64,000 nt of DNA from Rhodococcus wratislaviensis (GTDB taxonomy: Bacteria; Actinomycetota; Actinomycetes; Mycobacteriales; Mycobacteriaceae), in contig NZ_UAUI01000014.1 of assembly GCF_900455735.1 (NCBI RefSeq), forward strand, positions 55,383 through 119,382, read 5' to 3'. Position numbers and translations under genes: made by a program. Of the stretch, positions 1 through 6,492 are shown in pieces. How positions within the stretch are numbered: position 1 is the first letter of the stretch; each line of letters starts with the position of its first letter. The notes beneath the pieces were generated by a model, which saw only the letters and a program-made list of their open reading frames with translations, did no database searches and was not told the DNA's origin.

Positions 1-41
1 GCGTGGCGGTAGCGTCTGCTGTCCCGTGGGTTCCCTGCCAT
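1..41 (-). CDS. Start of a gene cut by the window edge, possibly a second HNH nuclease
   Basis: An ATG at 41 opens a frame that stays open to the window edge and reads MAGNPRDSRRYRH. It begins 8 nt after the preceding minus-strand gene stops, with a GAGGG stretch upstream. Basic starts of the type MxGNPRxSRxxR are common in actinophage HNH endonucleases encoded beside the terminase. Only 13 codons are visible, so the family is a guess and the gene call rests on the start context and spacing. Confidence 0.35.
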   Translation of the reverse strand, partial: MAGNPRDSRRYRH

Positions 42-48
42 GACAGCA

Positions 49-312
49 TCAGCCCTCGAGGTGCAGCACGTTGGCGGCGTCGAGTATCAGCACGTCGTGG
101 GGTTGGCCCGCGTTGCGTGCGTAATGATCGTCCGGGAGTTGGTACCGGCGTAGCTGCACTGGCTGACCTGAGGCGAGCATCTGCACTGGTCCTGACAGCT
201 CGGCGAACACTTTCGGGTCGATGTACCCATAGATGTTGCGGAATTCTTCAGCCTCACGCAGCAGGTACTCGCGCAACCCGTTCGACGTTGTCCCTTTGGG
301 CATCCGTGCCAT
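49..312 (-). CDS. Small phage-element protein, 87 aa, unknown function
   Basis: I do not recognise this family. The start ATG at 312 has a strong GGGGGAGGA ribosome site eight bases upstream, so the longer open frame beginning at 384 is not needed. The protein begins MARMPKGTTSNGLREYLL and is mixed charged and hydrophobic, with no membrane segment or signal peptide. It starts about 2 nt after the terminase-small-subunit-like gene ends, so the two are probably co-translated. Position suggests a head-module or packaging accessory role in the element; that is inference only. Confidence 0.6.
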   Translation of the reverse strand: MARMPKGTTSNGLREYLLREAEEFRNIYGYIDPKVFAELSGPVQMLASGQPVQLRRYQLPDDHYARNAGQPHDVLILDAANVLHLEG

Positions 313-313
313 G

Positions 314-649
314 TCAGTTCCTCCCCCACCGGGCTTGTGCCGCCTGCTGGTGTCGCAAGCTCTTCGGCTCCTGCTCCGTCGCATCCGGGTTCAACGTGGC
401 CGACCAACGTAGGACGTTCGCCTCACACTGTCGGATCTCAGCGGCCAGTTCGGTAATTCTGCGGGTGCTGACGGGTTCCTTCGCGGCCTCAACGGCCAGC
501 AAATCGGCCAGTAACGCACCCCTATCAGCCGCTTTACGGATCGAATCGAGCACCAATTGTTCCCGCTCATCCCACTCGGCCGGCGCATCGAGGAGCTTGT
601 TCAGCTGCTCTACGACGCGCATGCCCTCCGATTTCCTCGGTCTGCCCAT
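314..649 (-). CDS. Terminase small subunit-like protein, 111 aa
   Basis: Small terminases recognise phage DNA and hand it to the large terminase for packaging. The call rests on the MGRPRKSEG start, the largely helical, charged composition (for example ITELAAEIRQCEANVLRW near residues 65-82), the basic C-terminus ending RWGRN, the length, and the position just after an HNH nuclease gene, the usual place of terS in actinophage genomes. The start ATG has AAGGAATGA upstream, which also contains the stop codon of the preceding gene, indicating translational coupling. No large terminase is visible because the element runs off the window. It could instead be an unrelated DNA-binding protein. Confidence 0.45.
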   Translation of the reverse strand: MGRPRKSEGMRVVEQLNKLLDAPAEWDEREQLVLDSIRKAADRGALLADLLAVEAAKEPVSTRRITELAAEIRQCEANVLRWSATLNPDATEQEPKSLRHQQAAQARWGRN

Positions 650-653
650 GTGT

Positions 654-899
654 TCATTCCTTACGTTGATTTGCTACGACTAGGTGCCTCTGACCTGCAC
701 AGATACGACAACCCAATCGGTTGAGCGCTGAGTTGCCCCGTTTCGGATTCACCCACCCCGGTACCCCTGCTGCGCGTTCTGTTGCCTCGCAGGAGCACTC
801 ATAGACCAGCGCGCTACCCCGTGGGTTCCCCACATGCGATGCGGCCAGTCTGAGGCGGTATGGTCGTCGTGGTCCCGTGCTCGGGTGGTCGTGGTCCAT
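654..899 (-). CDS. Small zinc-ribbon-like protein, 81 aa
   Basis: An ATG at 899 begins MDHDHPSTGPRRPY. A C-x-C pair (C35, C37) and a C-x-x-C pair (C64, C67) about 26 residues apart look like a small zinc-binding ribbon. The stop codon lies within the ribosome site of the terminase-like gene, and the gene starts 45 nt after the HNH gene ends, so it fits the same transcript. A longer frame upstream to 1238 is mostly a low-complexity Arg-rich shadow of the HNH gene and is not used. Function unknown; proximity suggests a DNA-binding helper for packaging or nicking. Confidence 0.5.
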   Translation of the reverse strand: MDHDHPSTGPRRPYRLRLAASHVGNPRGSALVYECSCEATERAAGVPGWVNPKRGNSALNRLGCRICAGQRHLVVANQRKE

Positions 900-943
900 G
901 CCCCACCCATCCGTTGAAGGCCCCCAGTTGCGTTGTGCCGCAG

Positions 944-1243
944 TCAATTCAGTCCTGGGTGCTTGGGTGTGGGTAGCTTCAGCCGTGCTCGTTTGCGTTG
1001 TGCCCCGCGCAGTGCTTCGGCTTGCGTCTTGGCCTGGTGGTGTGGTTTGCACAGGAGTCCTGCGTTGCTGGGGTCGTCGGTCCCGCCTTCTCGCACGTTG
1101 ATGATGTGGTCGAGTTCGAGTGCGACAACTGTTCCGTCTGCGCCGCATTGCTGGCATACGTTGCCGTCGCGTTCGATGACGAGTCTCTTCAGGCGTCTCC
1201 ACTGTGGTGTGGACGTTCTGCTGTTGCCGTTCTTCCATGCCAT
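944..1243 (-). CDS. HNH endonuclease
   Basis: This 99-residue protein is a complete small HNH (McrA-type) nuclease. A structural zinc site is visible as C30-x-x-C33 and C65-x-x-H68, and the catalytic core reads LELDHIINV (D45, H46) followed by N60 and H69. In many actinophages and phage satellites such an HNH protein is encoded immediately before the terminase genes and is needed for cutting at the packaging site. That fits the two genes downstream here. The ATG at 1243 has GAAGGG upstream. It could alternatively be a free-standing homing-type nuclease, but its position favours a packaging role. Confidence 0.85.
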   Translation of the reverse strand: MAWKNGNSRTSTPQWRRLKRLVIERDGNVCQQCGADGTVVALELDHIINVREGGTDDPSNAGLLCKPHHQAKTQAEALRGAQRKRARLKLPTPKHPGLN

Positions 1244-1346
1244 TCGGGTTGCCCTTCGGTTGGGGGCAGCATTCAGCCCTCTGTGAGTAACGGGGGTTAC
1301 AACGTCAGCGATAGTTCTGACAGGTCGGGAGGACCAGGAGACAGTG

Positions 1347-1445
1347 ATGATCGGCTATGTGTTCGACATACCGGTGTTCGGTGACCCGATCTGGCCTCCG
1401 GGCGTTTGGTATGTCAACTTCGCCCACTGGTGGAATCAGTTCTGA
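1347..1445 (+). CDS. Trp-rich micropeptide A, 32 aa
   Basis: This is a short plus-strand frame opposite in direction to every other gene of the element. It starts MIGYVFDIPVF and ends AHWWNQF. A GGAGG-type site (GGGAGGACCAGGAG) lies just upstream of the ATG at 1347; an in-frame GTG precedes it by one codon. It has four Trp and several Phe, Tyr, Val and Ile residues and no Lys or Arg, so a membrane or interfacial peptide is plausible. A second frame of identical length, with the same first three residues and a WWNPF end, follows 9 nt later. I do not recognise the family. Paralogy plus two ribosome sites makes chance unlikely. Confidence 0.6.
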   Translation: MIGYVFDIPVFGDPIWPPGVWYVNFAHWWNQF

Positions 1446-1454
1446 GGAGGCGAC

Positions 1455-1553
1455 ATGATCGGGAACCTGCCCGACCTCGGCTACTGGATAGACGTGACCT
1501 GGCCCATCGTCACCCTGTGGAACCTGTTCGTTGACTGGTGGAATCCGTTCTGA
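1455..1553 (+). CDS. Trp-rich micropeptide B, 32 aa, tandem paralogue
   Basis: This frame begins MIGNLPDLGYW and ends LFVDWWNPF, the same length as the preceding frame and with the same MIG start and WWN-x-F end. The 9-nt spacer GGAGGCGAC is itself a consensus ribosome site. Five Trp residues (12, 16, 22, 28, 29) lie in a run of aliphatic residues with two or three Asp and no basic residue. The pair probably forms one small transcript. Roles such as a holin-like membrane peptide, a lysis or superinfection factor, or one arm of a toxin system are possibilities only; nothing in the sequence selects one. Confidence 0.6.
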   Translation: MIGNLPDLGYWIDVTWPIVTLWNLFVDWWNPF

Positions 1554-1561
1554 CCCGTCGA

Positions 1562-1594
1562 GCGGGCACCACCTCGCTTGGAAGTGATGCCCGC
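1562..1594 (-). other. Long RNA hairpin 1 (14 perfect pairs)
   Basis: Read as minus-strand RNA, the 33 nt fold into a 14-bp uninterrupted stem with a 5-nt loop: GCGGGCAUCACUUC, then CAAGC, then GAGGUGGUGCCCGC. Two of the pairs are G-U, which would be A-C mismatches in plus-strand RNA, so the minus strand is the structured one. No U-run follows. It lies about 110 nt past the stop of the 291-aa gene and 8 nt past micropeptide B. It has the same design as the hairpin at 3840-3879. Confidence 0.6.
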
Positions 1595-1706
1595 CCACGT
1601 GGGGCGCTGCTACTGACTCGCCGGAAAGGTGGGTCATGGTCAGTGCATGGTTCCGTCCGGTCCGTCCGGTGCCGGCGACCTTGACGCCCGGTCAGTTGGT
1701 CTGTGG

Positions 1707-2579
1707 TCAGCCCTCGTCAGCGACCTTGTACGGGTTCACGTGCACGTCAGGGACGAACCCCTCAGTCTCGCTCATCCGTCCCGAACGACCCGGTGTGATG
1801 GCCGCATCCCACGACTGCTCGAGGTAGGAACGCAGGCGCTCACGTGCCTCAGCAACCGTGTTCAGGGTGATCGGCACTCCTGCCCGGAACCAACGGCTAC
1901 CGCGCGGACCAAGCCCGTGAACTACCCGGAACGTGGATGCTTCGTAGAGTTTGCCGGTCTCGACGGGGACGAAAAACAACCCGAACGTGTTGATGAATCC
2001 TGCGCCGGCAGCACTTTCGATGAGCGGGAACTTGCCCTGCGGCGTGAACTCTGCGACCAGCAGTTCGCACTGATCCAGCCTGCCGGTGTGCGTGGGGAGT
2101 CCCTGCCACACCTTGAGAGTTTCCGCATCGGCGCGGTCAAGGAACGTCGTGGGGTCCTCGTCACCGTTGATGACCGACTTAGCCTGTGCGATGCCCTCGG
2201 CTGCCTTCTCCACGACGGGGCGCAACTGGTCGAGGATGGTGTCTGCTGCGCCTTCGGCAAGGGCATTGTGGAAGCGGCTCGCAATGGCGACTTCGTTTCC
2301 GGTGAGCTGGCTGACGTACTGGCGGCGTGCGGCTTCGTCGGCACCGCGCTTGGCGAGGTCGGCGAGTTTCTTCTCGGTGAGTGTCCCGGCTGCTGCGTGC
2401 GCCTTGATTTCCTCGGCGGTGGTGTCGGGGGCGTTGGTGAAGTTCCGCAGGTCATCCCAGGAAGCCAGAATATTGGTGAGTTCGGCAGGTGCTTCGATAC
2501 CGAGTGCGGTGAGGTTGGCGAGGAATCCGCGGCAGGTGCTGATGGTGACGCCGTGGGCGAGGTTGAAGGTCTTCGTCAT
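1707..2579 (-). CDS. Element-encoded protein of unknown function, 290 aa
   Basis: I do not recognise this family. The protein begins MTKTFNLAHGVTIS and has an Ala-, Glu- and Leu-rich helical first half, for example AEGAADTILDQLRP, then a more beta-like second half with FPLIESAAGAGFINTFGLFF. No Walker, nuclease or capsid-protease motif is seen, and there is no signal peptide. A TTG seven codons upstream at 2600 overlaps the previous gene's stop; I chose the ATG at 2579, but either is possible. It is the last and largest of a run of overlapping small genes, so it is made as part of the element's main operon. A structural or regulatory role cannot be told apart. Confidence 0.6.
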   Translation of the reverse strand: MTKTFNLAHGVTISTCRGFLANLTALGIEAPAELTNILASWDDLRNFTNAPDTTAEEIKAHAAAGTLTEKKLADLAKRGADEAARRQYVSQLTGNEVAIASRFHNALAEGAADTILDQLRPVVEKAAEGIAQAKSVINGDEDPTTFLDRADAETLKVWQGLPTHTGRLDQCELLVAEFTPQGKFPLIESAAGAGFINTFGLFFVPVETGKLYEASTFRVVHGLGPRGSRWFRAGVPITLNTVAEARERLRSYLEQSWDAAITPGRSGRMSETEGFVPDVHVNPYKVADEG

Positions 2580-2592
2580 GTTGGTTCTGCTT

Positions 2593-2874
2593 TCAGTCAA
2601 TTGCGAATGGGTGGGCGGATCGGTCCGCTAGTTCTGGTTTGCCGACTGCGCGGTAAAGCGTGTCGAGTTGCTGTTGGCCACGCTCCGAAAAGTGGTCAAT
2701 TTGATCACTTTCTTCCAACTTGTCTCGGGCAGCGGCCACTGGTTTGGCTGGTGCCGTTGAGGGGCTCACCCGGTCTTGCGGTCTCGTCCAGGCGCTCGGA
2801 TAGTCCCGTTCAGGTGCCTCTTCAACCTTCTGTGGGCGTGTATCCCATTCGGGCGGGTACTGCGGTTCAGTCAC
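2593..2874 (-). CDS. Element-encoded protein, 93 aa, unknown
   Basis: The protein is rich in Pro, Glu, Asp and Arg (MTEPQYPPEWDTRPQKVEEA at the start), so its N-terminal half is probably disordered. A short helical segment near residues 65-80 includes QQQLDTLYRAVG. The start GTG at 2874 overlaps the stop of the preceding gene by 4 nt (GTGA), showing translational coupling. No family is recognised. Its disordered, charged character would suit an adaptor or scaffold, but this is speculation. Confidence 0.55.
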   Translation of the reverse strand: MTEPQYPPEWDTRPQKVEEAPERDYPSAWTRPQDRVSPSTAPAKPVAAARDKLEESDQIDHFSERGQQQLDTLYRAVGKPELADRSAHPFAID

Positions 2875-3155
2875 GGTGTTACTCCTCGGGATTCAAGTAC
2901 GTCGGCCAGATCGTGGATACGGTCAGCGACAAGGCGTGCAGCATCAGGGGCCAGCGTGATACCAGCGATATTCAGGGAACTGTCGGTGATCGAGACTTCG
3001 ATGGTGCGGCGGTGCGCGAAGCAACGCCGTTGCGCTGACCTAGTTGGCTGTTCGCAACCAGGCTGAATGCAGGGTTCAGCGGCGCGGAACGATTTCCGGT
3101 CGCGCGGGTTGTAGTTGAGTTGGCCACCATATTTGAGCGGCGGTCGATCAGTCAC
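2871..3155 (-). CDS. Element-encoded protein with two Cys, 94 aa, unknown
   Basis: It begins MTDRPPLKYGGQLNYNPRD and carries CIQPGC and RRCFAHRR around residues 29-49, a Cys/His cluster that could bind zinc. The C-terminal half (ITDSSLNIAGITLAPDAARL) looks like a short beta-alpha unit ending in a helix. The start overlaps the stop of the HTH gene by 4 nt. No family is recognised, and a nucleic-acid-binding role is only suggested by the possible zinc site. Confidence 0.55.
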   Translation of the reverse strand: MTDRPPLKYGGQLNYNPRDRKSFRAAEPCIQPGCEQPTRSAQRRCFAHRRTIEVSITDSSLNIAGITLAPDAARLVADRIHDLADVLESRGVTP

Positions 3156-3385
3156 TGTGTTTCCTTCCGTGCCCGTCCAGGGCCAGCGATGATGGGGCGG
3201 TTGTCGTAGCGGGCTTGTGCAGCCTTCTTCGCTTGGAGGAGTGAGCCGGCTTCGTACTCACGACCAGTTGGTGTGGTGCGGTATCGGACGTGCCCGTCGT
3301 GCGCCCAGGATCGGATGGTGCGGGTTGTGCGCTTTACGATCCGTGCGGCTTCGTCGCCACCCACCCAGAGTTCAGGCAGCCTCAC
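3152..3385 (-). CDS. Small helix-turn-helix protein (excisionase/MerR-type fold), 77 aa
   Basis: The segment LWVGGDEAARIVKRTTRTI (from residue 6) followed by RSWAHDGHVRY is the two-helix plus wing arrangement of excisionase-type DNA-binding domains. The rest is a basic helix. The GTG start lies inside the end of the preceding gene (14-nt overlap, other frame). It is one of three HTH proteins of this fold in the element, the others being at 6094 and 6674. Middle position in the operon argues against it being the recombination directionality factor; a transcription or replication accessory role is more likely. Confidence 0.65.
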   Translation of the reverse strand: MRLPELWVGGDEAARIVKRTTRTIRSWAHDGHVRYRTTPTGREYEAGSLLQAKKAAQARYDNRPIIAGPGRARKETQ

Positions 3386-3821
3386 GTAGCACCACCTGCC
3401 AAACCGTGTCCGACACTTCCGGCCAACGCTTCATGTGAATGGCCCGAAGCTCACATAGGTTCTCGCGCATGCCTTCCGGCTCCACCCACGTCGGCGAATC
3501 CATTGCGGCAAGTACACGACGGGTCAGTTCACGGACCGGGGTCAGATCATCGCTAATCAGGCCGCAGACGAACCCGTTCACGCGATACAGGCGCCCCAGC
3601 CCGATCAGATCGACACCAGACCAGCCAGCCCAGCTATGCAGGTAGGCCACCTCGGTATCCGCTGCGGTCATCGGAATCATGGGCAACGGTGAACTTGAAC
3701 CCGGCTTGTTGCCGGTATTCACCCGCTCACCGGTTCGAGCGGCACGGGACGAAACCATGCTTCGGAGTTCGGCTACCACTGATGGTGTGGACGCTACGAC
3801 CACACGTAAATCAAGTTCCAC
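3372..3821 (-). CDS. Element-encoded protein, 149 aa, unknown
   Basis: The GTG start at 3821 has an excellent AAGGAGA site upstream. The protein begins MELDLRVVVAS and has an alternating hydrophobic middle (LHSWAGWSGVDLIGLGRLYR) and a helical end with WPEVSDTVWQVVLREAA. No motif or family is recognised. The mRNA just upstream folds into the perfect 17-bp hairpin at 3840-3879, which ends about 19 nt before the start codon, so translation or stability of this gene may be controlled by that structure. Confidence 0.6.
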   Translation of the reverse strand: MELDLRVVVASTPSVVAELRSMVSSRAARTGERVNTGNKPGSSSPLPMIPMTAADTEVAYLHSWAGWSGVDLIGLGRLYRVNGFVCGLISDDLTPVRELTRRVLAAMDSPTWVEPEGMRENLCELRAIHMKRWPEVSDTVWQVVLREAA

Positions 3822-3839
3822 GGTTCTCCTTGGAACGGG

Positions 3840-3879
3840 GAACGGGCATCGCCTCCGTGGATGGAAGCAATGCCCGTTC
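3840..3879 (-). other. Long RNA hairpin 2 (17 perfect pairs)
   Basis: On minus-strand RNA the 5' arm GAACGGGCAUUGCUUCC pairs fully with GGAGGCGAUGCCCGUUC across a 6-nt loop (AUCCAC). Two pairs are G-U and would be mismatched in the other strand's RNA. The core CGGGCAU..CUUC and its complement match the hairpin at 1562-1594. It sits immediately upstream of the ribosome site of the 149-aa gene and has no U-run, so it is more like a processing or control element than a terminator. Confidence 0.65.
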
Positions 3880-3890
3880 GGAAATCAGGA

Positions 3891-4106
3891 TTAGGTGAAA
3901 TCGGAAATCAAGTTGATCGGTGCCTTTGGCACGCCCGTACACGTCCTGGAATCCCAGTGGCGGTACGAATCCCCATCGCTGAGACAGCAGGGTTCGGATG
4001 ACGGCCTGTGCGGGAGGCGGCAGCGCGGGATTTGCCCCGGCCGCAACTTGCCCCTGATCACAAGGTTGGCTGACTGACGTTCGACGTACGAACCGCAATC
4101 ACTCAT
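3891..4106 (-). CDS. Possible small protein, 71 aa, downstream of the ATPase
   Basis: The ATG at 4106 overlaps the ATPase stop in the form ATGAGTGA, the classic coupled start, and this frame has clearly higher third-position GC than its rival. The predicted protein begins MSDCGSYVERQSANLVIRG and has four Cys but no recognisable fold. A competing frame (3811-4098, TTG start) has a more natural-looking hydrophobic pattern (ALPPPAQAVIRTLLSQRWGF), so which of the two is translated is not settled. Confidence 0.4.
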   Translation of the reverse strand: MSDCGSYVERQSANLVIRGKLRPGQIPRCRLPHRPSSEPCCLSDGDSYRHWDSRTCTGVPKAPINLISDFT

Positions 4107-5436
4107 CGGCGGTTCCCGGTTCCGTACCCCCGCTGCGGGAACCGGGAACCGAGGCCCCCTTCTCCCGCCAAGCCTTCAGAGCCCTTCCCGCACGTTGCTT
4201 CTGCCAGCCCAAACGCTGACGAGCGTCCTCAACCGTCGCAGGTGGGGGGTCTAGTGCAGCTATCGCCGCCAAGTCATCGGAGGGAACCGCATCGGCGGGG
4301 GCGCTGGTCCCGTCAGGTGCCTTGACTTCCCATTCCAAGATGCCATCGGTAAACGCATAGAGGACAAACAGCCCAGCAGACGGCTCCGGATCACCAGTAG
4401 GACAATGCTGACGCAGACCACCGTGCCTGTCCTTGTTCACAGACAAGTATGCTGAACCGCCCTTACCCGGCGTGAACGGTTCTTTGACCTTTACCCGCAT
4501 CGACACACCACCGATAGCGCGCCGTTTTGCAGCAGTGCCACCAGGCCCCTGTGTGCGCGAGTCTTGCCCCTTAGCCAAGTGATCCACTGCAAGGACACAT
4601 GCGCCGGAACGTGCCAGCGGCTTCAGAACCCGGGTATGCACCGAGGTGAAGTCGTCAGCCGAGTTGGAGTTGAACCCAAACAGCGGCAACAACTCGCCAA
4701 TGGAGTCGACAACGGCAACGGTGGGCTCCCATATGCCCATGTCCCCGACGACTTCCAGGAGTTCAAGGTGATCCTCGGGTTCGATGTACCTGAAGCGGGT
4801 CTGGTCTCGCAATGCCACTTCAGGAGCACCCAACGCAACTAGTCGCGCGATGGTCGCAACAGCGCCGTTGTGGTCCAGGTCGATGATTAGGGAACGCAGG
4901 CCGGCGTGGAGTGCTTCAACGACTGCGGCCAGACACACCCACGTCTTTCCGCTCTCGGGGTCACCGAACACGTTGTTGACCTGACCGGCGTAGAAGAGTC
5001 TGCATCCATCGTTGCGTTTGAGGACGACTGGTTTCAGCGATTCCAACCCGGAACCGTCGAGGAGTGCCCCAATGTCCACATACTTCGCGGTTCCCGGTTC
5101 CCGCAGCGGGGGTACGGAACCGGGAACCGCGGGTTCTTGCAGGTCAGAGGGTTTAGATCGCCCAGTTTTGGGTGTGCGGTTCCCGCCCGGTTCCCGCGAC
5201 TCATTACCGAACTTACGGTGAAGGTCCACGAAATTCGACCAGTCGATTGTGTGGCCGTTCATCTCCGCGTCAACTACCCACGGGGGTTTTGGCCGACTAT
5301 TCGACCAACCGTCTAGGAGTATGTCCGGTTCGGGACTAATCCCTGGTGGTTCATTCGGATCGGTACTGAGTACGTCCGCCATAGTCATGGCGCTATCAGC
5401 GATACGCTTTGCGTCCGCGATGCTTTGAATTTTCAA
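4099..5436 (-). CDS. RepA/RecA-fold replication ATPase of the element, 445 aa
   Basis: This looks like the helicase-type replication ATPase found in phage satellites and plasmids (RepA/KaiC-like AAA_25 group). After an acidic, disordered first ~115 residues, the ATPase core has a Walker A loop GDPESGKTW (residues 158-166), a second strand SLIIDLDHNG, and a Walker B strand VAVVDS (240-245). A C-terminal helical, basic part (LGWQKQRAGRALKAWREKG) may bind DNA. The start is TTG with GAAGGA upstream. The two 40-nt palindromes in the DNA encode matching VPGS...EPGTA segments at residues 104-117 and near the C-terminus, both in linker regions. It probably drives episomal replication after excision. 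Confidence 0.75.
   Translation of the reverse strand: MKIQSIADAKRIADSAMTMADVLSTDPNEPPGISPEPDILLDGWSNSRPKPPWVVDAEMNGHTIDWSNFVDLHRKFGNESREPGGNRTPKTGRSKPSDLQEPAVPGSVPPLREPGTAKYVDIGALLDGSGLESLKPVVLKRNDGCRLFYAGQVNNVFGDPESGKTWVCLAAVVEALHAGLRSLIIDLDHNGAVATIARLVALGAPEVALRDQTRFRYIEPEDHLELLEVVGDMGIWEPTVAVVDSIGELLPLFGFNSNSADDFTSVHTRVLKPLARSGACVLAVDHLAKGQDSRTQGPGGTAAKRRAIGGVSMRVKVKEPFTPGKGGSAYLSVNKDRHGGLRQHCPTGDPEPSAGLFVLYAFTDGILEWEVKAPDGTSAPADAVPSDDLAAIAALDPPPATVEDARQRLGWQKQRAGRALKAWREKGASVPGSRSGGTEPGTADE
4112..4151. repeat. 40-nt palindromic repeat, copy 1, inside the ATPase gene
   Basis: Two 13-nt perfect inverted arms, GGTTCCCGGTTCC at 4112-4124 and GGAACCGGGAACC at 4139-4151, flank the 14-nt centre GTACCCCCGCTGCG. 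The centre is the reverse complement of the centre of copy 2, so the copies are inverted relative to each other. It lies at the 3' end of the coding sequence. Confidence 0.9.
5089..5128. repeat. 40-nt palindromic repeat, copy 2, inside the ATPase gene
   Basis: The same arms, GGTTCCCGGTTCC at 5089-5101 and GGAACCGGGAACC at 5116-5128, surround CGCAGCGGGGGTAC. Further GGTTCCCG units occur at 5096-5103 and as a direct pair around 5178-5196, giving an iteron-like cluster in the 5' third of the gene. Iterons inside a replication gene are known from phage lambda O, so an origin function is a reasonable guess. Confidence 0.9.
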
Positions 5437-5523
5437 TTGGTTCCTTCAGCTCAGCGGTCTGAATCGTCCGCACACGTTGCGGCACTCTGTTACGTATAAG
5501 AGGGGTCGAAGGTGAAGCGGGTC

Positions 5524-5706
5524 CTATTTTTGGTACTTAGCGAGTGCGTCATCAACCGCGTCGCCCAAACGCTGCAATTCCGTAAAGTTCAGGGTGAACT
5601 CTTTGCTCGATTGACTGAAGATGATGCGAAACAGGTTCGCGTTGAGGTTGTGTGAATAGCGCTCAGCGATTACGAACGAATTCGAGATGTACGGGCGGTC
5701 GTCCAT
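5524..5706 (-). CDS. Small element protein, 60 aa, unknown
   Basis: The ATG at 5706 has AGGAGAAA upstream and gives a protein beginning MDDRPYISNSFVIAERYSHN. The sequence alternates polar and hydrophobic residues and ends in a helix (LQRLGDAVDDALAKYQK). No family is recognised. It lies between the 68-aa gene and the ATPase, in the position where satellites carry small replication or control genes. Confidence 0.55.
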   Translation of the reverse strand: MDDRPYISNSFVIAERYSHNLNANLFRIIFSQSSKEFTLNFTELQRLGDAVDDALAKYQK

Positions 5707-5738
5707 TGCGTTTCTCCTGATCGGTTTTGCGACCACGT

Positions 5739-5945
5739 TCAGTGGGCACCTCGCGCTGCGGCGACCAGTTCTGCGATAAGTCCCTCTTCCAAGGGCAGGA
5801 CACCAGACGACCTCAGCAAGTGCTGAGCCCTGGCCAACACGACCTCCTGACGCCTACGAGCAACAACGTCATCGGGGAAGCCATGCATCTGTGCAGCGCG
5901 CAAACGGCCGGCGGCGGATAGCACTGCAGGGTTGGCAGCAGCCAT
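5739..5945 (-). CDS. Small helical element protein, 68 aa, unknown
   Basis: An AAGGAG site precedes the ATG at 5945. The protein is Ala-, Arg- and Leu-rich and probably all-helical, beginning MAAANPAVLSAAGRLRAAQ and ending AELVAAARGAH, with a charged middle VVARRRQEVV. No family is recognised. It starts the run of closely spaced genes leading to the ATPase; 148 nt separate it from the upstream HTH gene, so a promoter may lie there. Confidence 0.55.
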   Translation of the reverse strand: MAAANPAVLSAAGRLRAAQMHGFPDDVVARRRQEVVLARAQHLLRSSGVLPLEEGLIAELVAAARGAH

Positions 5946-6093
5946 GACAAAACTCCTTCAATGGGGGCGAACTAGGTGAGGGCTAAGTACCGGGCGGATA
6001 ACAGCCCGAGTAAAAAGAATCGGTGCAACGCTCGGAAGCGCAACACCTAATTACATTCTAAGAACGGCAAGATGTTTCGCGGCCACACGCAAG

Positions 6094-6492
6094 TCAGGAG
6101 CGCAATTCTCGGGATGCTTGCATGTTCTGCACCATCTCGTCATACGCAGTCCTGAGCGACGTCTTGCGGTACACCCACGATCGACCAAACGGGCGGGCCT
6201 CCACTAGCCCATCCTGCCTCCACCTACGAAGGGTCCGTGCGTTGCGGCCTGTGATCCGTTGCGCTTCGTCCTCCGTCAACCAACCGAAAACGTGCTCACG
6301 CAGGTTTCGTTGGACGTACATGTGGCCGATATACCCCCCGGGATGCCGTACCGGCTGCGCTGGGACTAGACCAGCTTCACGAAACATCACTAAACGACTA
6401 CCCCACTGTCCAAGCGATTCCTTAGCCTCGGCCTCGTCCATAACCTTGAACTCGCGGGCGCGCTGATACGCTTCGATTTCGTCAGAAGTCAT
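6094..6492 (-). CDS. Helix-turn-helix regulator of the element, 132 aa
   Basis: A C-terminal HTH of the excisionase/MerR type is clear: WLTEDEAQRITGRNARTL then RRWRQDGLVEARPFGRSW, roughly residues 71-107. The N-terminal 60 residues are helical and charged and may mediate oligomerisation. GGAAGGGG lies upstream of the ATG. It is the second gene after the integrase and could be the element's early regulator; no separate Cro/CI-type repressor is seen in the visible part. Alternative: an accessory replication protein that melts or marks the origin. Confidence 0.7.
   Translation of the reverse strand: MTSDEIEAYQRAREFKVMDEAEAKESLGQWGSRLVMFREAGLVPAQPVRHPGGYIGHMYVQRNLREHVFGWLTEDEAQRITGRNARTLRRWRQDGLVEARPFGRSWVYRKTSLRTAYDEMVQNMQASRELRS

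Noticed and set aside
654..1238. 194-codon minus-strand frame covering the HNH gene
   Set aside because: Its first 110 residues are Arg/Thr/Gln low complexity in the shadow of the HNH frame; only the last 81 codons, with their own start and Cys pattern, are kept as a gene.
1305..1637. Minus-strand frame of 110 codons opposite the Trp-rich peptides
   Set aside because: No ribosome site of note, composition typical of an antisense shadow (many His, Pro, Val), and it would cover the hairpin at 1562-1594; the two plus-strand frames have far better start signals.
3811..4098. Alternative TTG-start frame of 95 codons between the ATPase and the 149-aa gene
   Set aside because: Lower third-position GC and no ATG or clear ribosome site. 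It overlaps the start of the next gene and covers the hairpin. Its plausible hydrophobic pattern means it is not excluded, only less likely.
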